Positions 1 through 4,579 of a stretch of 5,909 bases of DNA are shown one piece after another (position 1 is the stretch's first letter; every line of letters begins with the position of its first letter). The DNA is taken from NCBI GenBank assembly GCA_964642165.1, contig CAZXOC010000381.1, forward strand, positions 1 to 5,909, read 5' to 3'. The translations under genes were made by a program, and so were the position numbers. This DNA is from CAYRVX01 sp964642165. Lineage in GTDB: Bacteria; Planctomycetota; Phycisphaerae; SM23-33. A model generated the notes under the pieces. It was given only the letters and a program-made list of their open reading frames with translations. It was not told where the DNA came from and did not search any database.

Positions 1-432
1 CAGGCAGTACAGCCAGCCGTCGTCCGACGCGACAAACAGGCGGCCGTCCTCGTAGGCCGGTGCGAAGCGGACCGGCCCCCCGGTGAAGAAGCGCCATCGC
101 GGGCGCCCCGTCTTCTGGTCCAGCGCGGTGACCTTGTGGTCAGCCGACGAGCCGAAGTAGACGCACCCCCCGGCGGCGACGACCTGGTTGGCGTAGTCGA
201 ACGCCAGGCGGTTGAGCTCGCGGCCGGGCTCGGGCCAGGCCGGCTTCGGCGCGTGGGTGGGCACATGGGCCCACTGGCGGTAGAGCGGGAACGGCAGCCG
301 CTCGACCGTGGTGCCGCTCCGGGCCATGTCGCGGCGATACATGGGCCAGTCTGCCCCGAGCAGCCGGCCCCCGGGGACCAGCGCGATCAGCAAGGGAACC
401 GCAGCCACGAACCTCCGCCAAGTGACGAGCAT
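1..432 (-). CDS. Secreted PQQ-like beta-propeller repeat protein, 5' part (runs off the left edge)
   Basis: Only the first 144 codons are present; the frame is still open at base 1. Residues 1-27 look like an export signal: a basic WRR start, a hydrophobic stretch (VAAVPLLIALVPG) and a short polar end before ADW. The RR pair is suggestive but does not form a clear Tat motif. The mature protein begins DWPMYRRDMARSG, a signature I associate with planctomycete PQQ-like (BamB-type) propeller proteins. Two blade-like segments follow: VYFGSSADHKVTALDQKTGRPRW at about residues 91-113, then GPVRFAPAYEDGRLFVASDDGWLYCL to the edge. This is the usual pattern of a small strand, an ALD-x-x-TG turn and a conserved W. 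Such proteins are periplasmic or surface scaffolds, or quinoprotein enzymes. Nothing visible shows whether PQQ is bound. The ATG at 432 is chosen because an excellent Shine-Dalgarno lies directly upstream. The true length is unknown. Confidence 0.85.
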   Translation of the reverse strand, partial: MLVTWRRFVAAVPLLIALVPGGRLLGADWPMYRRDMARSGTTVERLPFPLYRQWAHVPTHAPKPAWPEPGRELNRLAFDYANQVVAAGGCVYFGSSADHKVTALDQKTGRPRWRFFTGGPVRFAPAYEDGRLFVASDDGWLYCL

Positions 433-445
433 GGACCACCTCCTT
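433..445 (-). promoter_or_regulatory. Near-perfect Shine-Dalgarno of the PQQ-like gene
   Basis: On the minus strand the bases before the ATG read AAGGAGGTGGTCC, matching the 16S anti-SD complement over AAGGAGGTG. This fixes the start at 432 and suggests strong initiation. Confidence 0.75.
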
Positions 446-468
446 GGGTCGAGATTCCTATATGGCCT

Positions 469-487
469 GCCGACGACGGCCGTCGGC
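469..487 (-). promoter_or_regulatory. Hairpin in the leader of the PQQ-like gene
   Basis: GCCGACG at 469-475 and CGTCGGC at 481-487 form a perfect 7-bp GC-rich stem with a 5-nt loop. It lies between the predicted promoter and the Shine-Dalgarno, so it would be transcribed in the 5' leader. Stabilisation or attenuation is possible, but no U-run follows it. Confidence 0.35.
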
Positions 488-497
488 GTCTCTGGCG

Positions 498-525
498 ATT
501 CTATCGTCGATCCGGAAATCGGCAA
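498..525 (-). promoter_or_regulatory. Candidate sigma-70-type promoter for the PQQ-like gene
   Basis: On the minus strand a -35-like TTGCCG (525-520) and a -10-like TAGAAT (503-498) are separated by 16 bp. Agreement with TTGACA/TATAAT is 4/6 and 5/6. Transcription would start near 490, giving a leader of about 60 nt. This is a pattern match only. Confidence 0.4.
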
Positions 526-671
526 GGACGTGGGACTACAGCTTCCATCCAGGCCAGCGTGCCAGGCGCGTGAGCGAGGCCGACGCAGTACTGCGGCGCG
601 CTAGCCTCAGACTGCCGAAACTGGGTGACCAACTGCATGAACCGGGTGCGCAAGTGCGTCAGGAGCGCCGG

Positions 672-683
672 GAGTAGTTACTC
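672..683. repeat. Palindrome GAGTA-GT-TACTC
   Basis: Perfect 5-bp inverted repeat around a central GT. It shares the 8-base core GTAGTTAC with the stronger palindrome at 734-749. Operator half-sites are possible; function is unknown. Confidence 0.5.
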
Positions 684-733
684 TTTTCGCGAGAGTGGAT
701 GCCCCGAATCGACTGCTTGGCCGGCCCCCCGGC

Positions 734-749
734 GCGCGTAGTTACGCGC
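734..749. repeat. Palindrome GCGCGTA-GT-TACGCGC
   Basis: Perfect 7-bp inverted repeat around a central GT, with the same core GTAGTTAC as 672-683. The two centres are about 64 bp apart. They could be paired protein-binding sites; no regulator gene is visible nearby. Confidence 0.55.
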
Positions 750-762
750 AACGGCATGTGAT

Positions 763-791
763 GGGGTGAAATCCCCTGCAATCCCTTGCAG
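763..791. repeat. Two abutting small hairpins near the tRNA fragment
   Basis: GGGG (763-766) can pair with CCCC (773-776). CTGCAA (776-781) pairs perfectly with TTGCAG (786-791) across a 4-nt loop. The second is a clean 6-bp stem. Neither has a T-run, so neither is a convincing terminator. Their position about 90 bp from the tRNA fragment would suit recombinase arm or accessory sites, but that is inference. Confidence 0.35.
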
Positions 792-876
792 AATTGCCTT
801 GGCTTTGGCGCCGGGATCTTGCCCCCTTTGCCCAAACGGGTTACGTGCCATGGCGTACTGCGGCGAACCTTTGACC

Positions 877-925
877 CGTCGGGCTCATAACCCGGAGGTC
901 GTGGGTTCGAATCCCACCCCCGCTA
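877..925 (+). tRNA. 3' half of an initiator tRNA-fMet(CAT), 5' half missing; probable attachment-site scar
   Basis: The parts seen are: anticodon stem TCGGG (879-883) and CCCGG (891-895) around the loop CTCATAA with anticodon CAT at 886-888; variable AGGTC (896-900); T stem GTGGG (901-905) and CCCAC (913-917) around TTCGAAT; 3' acceptor strand CCCCGCT (918-924); discriminator A (925). No CCA is encoded. The three consecutive G:C pairs at the base of the anticodon stem mark initiator tRNA. An intact gene needs roughly AGCGGGG plus a D arm upstream. Instead the sequence diverges from tRNA-fMet just before 877, and only a weak look-alike TGCGGCG occurs at 859-865, leaving 13 nt, too little for a D arm. 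I therefore call it truncated and probably non-functional, and read it as the 3' core left by integration into a tRNA-fMet gene. Confidence 0.8.
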
Positions 926-935
926 GTGAGAGCAA

Positions 936-953
936 CGGGTCCGGAATGACCCG
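936..953. repeat. Small hairpin just after the tRNA fragment
   Basis: CGGGTC (936-941) and GACCCG (948-953) form a perfect 6-bp stem with a 6-nt loop, 11 bp after the discriminator base. It may be a processing structure of the former tRNA transcript, or part of an att region. Confidence 0.35.
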
Positions 954-964
954 GCTCGTAGGTT

Positions 965-1008
965 AACGCAGGACGCCGTGGCCATCTAGCCGCGGCGTTT
1001 TGCGTTTT
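965..1008 (+). terminator. Long rho-independent-type terminator hairpin downstream of the tRNA fragment
   Basis: Bases 965-982 pair with 989-1006 through a continuous 18-bp stem including three G:T wobbles (971/1000, 972/999, 979/992), with the 6-nt loop CATCTA. The GC-rich inner 10 bp (973-982 with 989-998) is directly followed by TTTTGCGTTTT, giving T-runs on the plus strand only. This suits termination of the tRNA-fMet transcript, which supports the DNA right of the tRNA being its original downstream flank. Confidence 0.65.
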
Positions 1009-1023
1009 ACGCGAGTATTCGCA
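1007..1023 (+). repeat. Imperfect direct repeat, left copy (TTACGCGAnnnTTCGCA)
   Basis: TTACGCGA at 1007-1014 and TTCGCA at 1018-1023 recur with the same 3-nt spacing at 3611-3627, bracketing the DruA-like gene. It matches at 14 of 17 positions and could be coincidence. Confidence 0.35.
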
Positions 1024-1380
1024 AGGACTTGGGGCTGTCCGCTACCCCAGCGGCTCTCTTCCATCACCGGCCAGAGACACCGCCCCTCGACGCCCTGGCT
1101 GCCGGTCCCGCGCCCCTCCGCGCGGAAGTCTCTGACTCTCTCGCCGATCCCGCCCGCCGGGTTAACGCGGGGTTGGCTCCGGTCGGGCAGATCGAAACGT
1201 CATGGTTGGCTTCGCAATGGGAGGCCAACCGCCGGTTCCGGAGTCCCTCAATCGGCACCCGATCTCGGAACGCGTCCGGAGGTGCGGGATTCGCGGCCGG
1301 CGCAGTCGGATGGCGTAGGAGTCCTCTCGGAAGCCGCGATGCCGGCGAGACGTACCCGCCGGGCGGACCCAAGCGGAAGG
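1009..1380. other. Non-coding stretch between the terminator and the DruA-like gene
   Basis: I see no supported gene. Overlapping frames on both strands give Arg/Pro/Ala-rich translations without ribosome binding sites. Two inverted repeats stand out. GGTTGGC (1204-1210) pairs with GCCAACC (1224-1230) around a 13-nt loop. CCGGCG (1342-1347) pairs with CGCCGG (1357-1362), the latter some 20 bp downstream of the DruA-like stop codon but without a T-run on the minus strand. The stretch may be 3' flank of the DruA-like gene or decayed sequence. Confidence 0.45.
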
Positions 1381-3384
1381 CTACTGCTCCCCCTCAGCGT
1401 CCTGGCCGAACAGCGGCATCTCACCGGGGCTCTCGGGCAAGACGACCCGAGCGCGGTGCGTCACCGGCCTGGCAAGTGTGTCCTTCGCCACCTCGTCCAT
1501 CATGCCATCCCTTGCGAGTCGTGGCTGGAGCCACCGGGTGAACCAGTAGTTGCCGATCGCCTCTGTGACCGTTGCTGGATGCTCCTTACACAGGATGTAC
1601 TTAGGGCGCTTCGCTTGCCCGAGGAGGACCTCTCGGAAGTTCGAGGCGAGGGCGACCCCGTAGACCACGCGGCGATTGCCGTGCTTCAGAACGTGGTCCG
1701 ACGGGAAGCCGCACATATCCAGCCCTCCACGGATCTTCCGCATTCGGGGGTTAACGCCCTCGCCGAAGATGCTGTTGACCCGCCTGCCGTTCTCGGTCTG
1801 GGCGAGGAGGGTCTCGATCTCGTCGATCGTCTGGCCGGAGAGGTGATAGGAGCCCTGGCCCTCGGTCATGCCAAGTTCCTTGTAAGCAACCGATGCCTTC
1901 GAATCGCGCCCGCATTGGTGGGCAGGAATCGAAATCCGCGTATACTGGCTTGGCTTCTGACCGTACAGACTGGTTGTGGCCATGGCGACCAACTGCGGTT
2001 TCCGTTTGATGGCGCGGCCCGCCATGGATGACGCGATGATGCTCGACGCCTCGGAGTAACGAGCCCTATAGGCCTCCACAATCTCAGGACTGGCTAGCAG
2101 CATTGCGACCAACTTCCCGCCGAGAACCGTGTTGTAGGGCCGAACGGCACCGCAGATCGCGATCTCGAGAAGATCGTTGCCGACGTGGACGGCCTTGACG
2201 TACCGTCTGATGGTTTCGATGGCCTTCCGACCATCGGCGGAGCCGAGAAGAGCCTCCAGCCACGCGCGGCCGGTCTTTCTGCCGCATAGCTCGGCCAGGG
2301 CCTTTCGAACCACCAGCATGTCGGCTAACGTGGCCGCTCGCTTGGACCGGAACAGGTTCGTCTCAGCTCGTTCTTTCCATTCTCGATCGTGACCTCCGCT
2401 CTTGGGGGTCTTGTGAACCTGCTTGTTGGGGTACTTCAGATGGGCGGCCCTGGCCCTGCGCGCCTCGGCCCGAAGTCCCTCAATGCAGTCATCGGTTGGC
2501 CTGTTGATCTCACTCCTCCGGATCAACCCGTCGCGCACGAGATCAGTCACGTAGATCTCTCGGATCAGATCATCCAGGGCCGAACGTGCCCACTTGGCCC
2601 ATGCTGCGATCGGCGTGTCCCTAAGACGTTTGGTCAGCTGCTTCGGCGCCCAGCCAATCCACTCGTCTCGGGTCCTGAGTTGCACAACCGGGCTGGTTAA
2701 TGCAGCAATGCCGATGACGGGATGGTGTTCAGCTGCCCGGTCTCTGATGAGGACCATCATGCTGCGTCCAGGTACGGACTGGTAGGCTGTGGCCCACGTG
2801 TAGCGGAAGTACCGCCAAATGTCCATCAGCCGCAGCCCCGTGAACTCGCATCTCTCTGAGCTGTCAACCACTTGGATGTACGGGTCAATGACCTCCCGCA
2901 TGGCGTTCGCGGCGGCTCCAGGATCAGGTTCGGCTGCGAGTCGGCGGAGCCCTTCGGCCAAGTCACGCCCATCGCGCATAAGCGAGTAGATGGATACCCA
3001 CCCGTTCTCACCGATCATGGCCTCTTCCATACCTCTCACGAAACGGCGGACGGATGGTTTGCAGAGCTGAGCCTCGCGCTCCACGGCATGGCCGTCACGA
3101 ACCCGGGACTTCGACTCCTCCCTGGATGTGTATATCCACAGACAGCCCAATACCCAAGCCATCCATGCACGCTGTGCGTCCGAGGATGCTATGGAGGATC
3201 CGAATCGCTCGGGGCGCCCTATGTCGTTGCCCGGAAACGCGATGCCGTATCTCTTCATCCCACGGAATACGGATGGCAGTGAGACGAAGCAATCTGGTTT
3301 CTCTTTCTCTGACATCAATGGTGCGTCGGGGAACGCCGGGCAAGATGTGCTGGCGCTCCGGCATGATTGGACAAGAGTTGTCAT
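1381..3384 (-). CDS. DruA-like (DUF4338) protein, candidate solitary Druantia-type defence or mobile-element gene
   Basis: 667 residues. I assign it to DUF4338 (DruA of the Druantia anti-phage system) from remembered family motifs, without a search. They are DIWRYFRYTWATAYQSVPGR (about 188-207), HPVIGIAAL followed by RDEWIGW (221-245), AICGAVRPYNTVLGGKLVA (409-427), MAGRAIKRKPQLV (454-466), TTSLYGQKPSQYTR (470-483), VNSIFGEGVNPRMRKIRGGL (536-555), RRVVYGVALASN (571-582) and WFTRWLQPRL (614-623). The biochemical role of DruA is not known to me. Residues 1-180 match nothing I recognise; a basic segment lies near 300-350. ATG 3384 is the most upstream ATG, with a weak GAAGGTGG 9 nt before it. 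TGA at 3427-3429 closes the frame above. ATG 3315 (M24) is the alternative and has no visible ribosome binding site. No DruB-E homologue or transposase is in the window. The coding sequence is visibly less GC-rich than its neighbours, hinting at transfer. Confidence 0.75.
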   Translation of the reverse strand: MTTLVQSCRSASTSCPAFPDAPLMSEKEKPDCFVSLPSVFRGMKRYGIAFPGNDIGRPERFGSSIASSDAQRAWMAWVLGCLWIYTSREESKSRVRDGHAVEREAQLCKPSVRRFVRGMEEAMIGENGWVSIYSLMRDGRDLAEGLRRLAAEPDPGAAANAMREVIDPYIQVVDSSERCEFTGLRLMDIWRYFRYTWATAYQSVPGRSMMVLIRDRAAEHHPVIGIAALTSPVVQLRTRDEWIGWAPKQLTKRLRDTPIAAWAKWARSALDDLIREIYVTDLVRDGLIRRSEINRPTDDCIEGLRAEARRARAAHLKYPNKQVHKTPKSGGHDREWKERAETNLFRSKRAATLADMLVVRKALAELCGRKTGRAWLEALLGSADGRKAIETIRRYVKAVHVGNDLLEIAICGAVRPYNTVLGGKLVAMLLASPEIVEAYRARYSEASSIIASSMAGRAIKRKPQLVAMATTSLYGQKPSQYTRISIPAHQCGRDSKASVAYKELGMTEGQGSYHLSGQTIDEIETLLAQTENGRRVNSIFGEGVNPRMRKIRGGLDMCGFPSDHVLKHGNRRVVYGVALASNFREVLLGQAKRPKYILCKEHPATVTEAIGNYWFTRWLQPRLARDGMMDEVAKDTLARPVTHRARVVLPESPGEMPLFGQDAEGEQ

Positions 3385-3441
3385 TACCTTTGACCACCTT
3401 CGAGAATTCCTGGGGAGGGATTTCGTTCAGACATGTGAGGG

Positions 3442-3482
3442 ATTCTACATTCAGACCGCTGTCAGGAAAGCCAATCCTTTCC
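3442..3482 (-). promoter_or_regulatory. Candidate promoter and operator-like repeat upstream of the DruA-like gene
   Basis: On the minus strand TGTAGAAT places a -10-like TAGAAT at 3447-3442, about 58 bp before ATG 3384. The -35 is poor (TTTCCT at 16 bp). A perfect 6-bp inverted repeat, GGAAAG (3465-3470) and CTTTCC (3477-3482) with a 6-nt spacer, overlaps where a -35 or activator site would lie. A repressor or activator site is possible; no regulator gene is visible. Confidence 0.3.
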
Positions 3483-3610
3483 GTTGGACTAAACCGCTGA
3501 CGCGGTAGGGCTTCGCGAGGGGGAGAGTTCGGGGGATCGACCCCGGGCCGGTCGGATGCGACAGACGCGAAGTACTCGTGCTTCTCTTGGTCTTCATCTT
3601 GCTTGGGTCC
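3483..3610. other. Non-coding stretch upstream of the DruA-like gene
   Basis: No gene is supported. A minus-strand frame through it (3451-3741) has a basic, Ser/Arg-rich translation with no recognised domain. A short near-palindrome CGGGGGATCGACCCCG (3530-3545) superficially resembles a tRNA T arm but lacks a proper 7-nt loop and partner arms. Confidence 0.35.
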
Positions 3611-3627
3611 TTACGCGACAGTTCGCA
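3611..3627 (+). repeat. Imperfect direct repeat, right copy (TTACGCGAnnnTTCGCA)
   Basis: Same orientation and spacing as the copy at 1007-1023, about 2.6 kb away. CTTGG occurs shortly after both copies (1028-1032 and 3628-3632), at different spacing. Confidence 0.35.
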
Positions 3628-3793
3628 CTTGGCCTTCACGGAAGAACGCGCAGGCTCCACACCCAGTTGCTTGGCCCGTCCGCGCCCTGCTCTGCTCAAC
3701 ATCGAACGACCGCTCACATGCTGAACAAGTAGCCTCGGCAATCGGCTGGGCCACTACACACCCGACAAGGTCTGAGGTCAAGCCGCCGGCCAT
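3611..3793 (-). CDS. Possible small CxxC-pair protein (60 codons), doubtful
   Basis: ATG 3793 is preceded on the minus strand by GAGGGGAA, a reasonable Shine-Dalgarno, and begins 36 bp after the stop of the SDR gene in the same direction, so it could be the last gene of that transcript. The translation has CSAC at residues 23-26 and CGAC at 45-48, with an RSFDV segment between. Two CxxC pairs with roughly 18 residues between them could form a zinc ribbon, but I recognise no family. The frame may also be the eroded start of a longer gene: it ends abruptly, and the other minus-strand frame stays open across the same DNA. Hypothetical at best. Confidence 0.28.
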   Translation of the reverse strand: MAGGLTSDLVGCVVAQPIAEATCSACERSFDVEQSRARTGQATGCGACAFFREGQVRTVA

Positions 3794-3829
3794 TTCCCCT
3801 CGATCGGTCCGCCCCGCTCGCCGGCCCGC

Positions 3830-4579
3830 TCAGAGGCCCTTGGCCAGGGGCAGCCAGGTGAAATCGTGCCCCGGCCTCCAGCCCAGGCGCCGAAAAGTGG
3901 GCTCCATGTCATAGAACCTGTCGGCCTCCGGGGCGCCCAGAACGTAGAACACCTCGTACTTCAGGTCCGGCAGCTCGATCGCCAGCCGCGCCGCTTCGCC
4001 GATGTCCCGCCGGTCCGTGCAGGGCGGGTTGCGGTCCTGAATGTGCTTGCCGTACTTGTCCACGACGCGGTCCGGGTCATCGGCCGAGAGAATGTACCCC
4101 ACACGAAGAGCCGCCACTTCCAGACCGTGCTCCCGCTGGAACTGCTCGGCGATGACCTCCTGGCACACCTTCGTCAGCCCGTACAGGGTGGTGCCGCGGT
4201 ATGGCATGTCCGTCGTCCGCCGGGGCGGGACCGGGTAGCCCATGACCACCGACTCGCTGGAGATCAGCACGTACCGCCCCAGGCCGCACTCCAGGCCGGC
4301 AAAGAACAGGTTGGCCGTGCCCTTGACGTTCGCGTCGAACGGCACCGCCGGCGTCTCATAGGCCCCCGCCTGCCGCGAGGCCATGTGGGCGATGACGATC
4401 CCCTGGCATCCCTGAACCGCCCGTCGGCACGTCTCCAGGTCGGCCACGTCGCCGATGACCTTCTCGTGCGGAGTCTGCCAATCCACCACGTCCATCAGCC
4501 GCAGGTCGTGTCGGCCGACGAAGGGCTCGACGAGCCCGCGACCAAGGAACCCGCCCGCGCCGGTGACCAGGACTTTCAT
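3830..4579 (-). CDS. NAD-dependent epimerase/dehydratase-family SDR, uronate-dehydrogenase-like
   Basis: 249 residues, an extended or atypical SDR. The N-terminus holds the dinucleotide motif GAGGFLG (7-13, GxxGxxG), the acidic D30 ending strand 2 as expected for NAD preference, and GDVAD (43-47). The active site shows SSES (107-110) and YGLTK (133-137), the Y-x3-K pair with upstream serine. The C-terminal pattern RRDIGEAARLAIELPDLKYEVFYVLG (190-215), followed by RLGWRPGHD, and the short length recall uronate dehydrogenases and related nucleoside-independent sugar dehydrogenases more than full-length UDP-glucose 4-epimerase. Substrate is inferred, not shown. It is predicted cytoplasmic, with no signal peptide. 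The start overlaps the stop of the upstream beta-helix gene as TGATG, and the Shine-Dalgarno AAGGAG lies inside that gene's last codons, which implies translational coupling. No clear terminator follows. Confidence 0.88.
   Translation of the reverse strand: MKVLVTGAGGFLGRGLVEPFVGRHDLRLMDVVDWQTPHEKVIGDVADLETCRRAVQGCQGIVIAHMASRQAGAYETPAVPFDANVKGTANLFFAGLECGLGRYVLISSESVVMGYPVPPRRTTDMPYRGTTLYGLTKVCQEVIAEQFQREHGLEVAALRVGYILSADDPDRVVDKYGKHIQDRNPPCTDRRDIGEAARLAIELPDLKYEVFYVLGAPEADRFYDMEPTFRRLGWRPGHDFTWLPLAKGL

Larger units (their letters stand above)
526..876. other. Non-coding stretch between the PQQ-like promoter and the tRNA fragment
   Basis: I see no credible gene here. Short frames that cross it lack ribosome binding sites and give low-complexity, Arg/Pro/Ala-rich translations. 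It holds several palindromes (listed separately) that crowd the 150 bp left of the tRNA fragment, as expected for an attachment-site arm region or a set of regulator sites. No integrase or excisionase frame is visible. Confidence 0.5.

Noticed and set aside
469..487. Hairpin considered as a terminator facing the PQQ-like gene
   Set aside because: No T-run on either strand and it lies between promoter and start codon, so a leader structure is more likely.
766..966. Plus-strand 66-codon frame containing VGSNPTPASE
   Set aside because: This peptide is the standard mistranslation of a tRNA T arm and 3' end; the DNA is the tRNA-fMet fragment.
1000..2031. Long plus-strand frame of 343 codons opposite the DruA-like gene
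   Set aside because: It starts in the terminator tail, has no ribosome binding site, and its translation lacks any recognisable domain. It is the antisense shadow of the real minus-strand gene.
3095..3397. Minus-strand 100-codon frame with a GTG start overlapping the DruA-like 5' end
   Set aside because: No recognisable domain and a weaker start. The overlapping 667-codon frame is far longer and shows family motifs.
3530..3545. T-arm-like element suggesting a second tRNA or att copy
   Set aside because: The stem encloses only 5-6 nt rather than a 7-nt T loop, and no anticodon or acceptor arms can be built. It does not match the tRNA-fMet fragment at 877-925.
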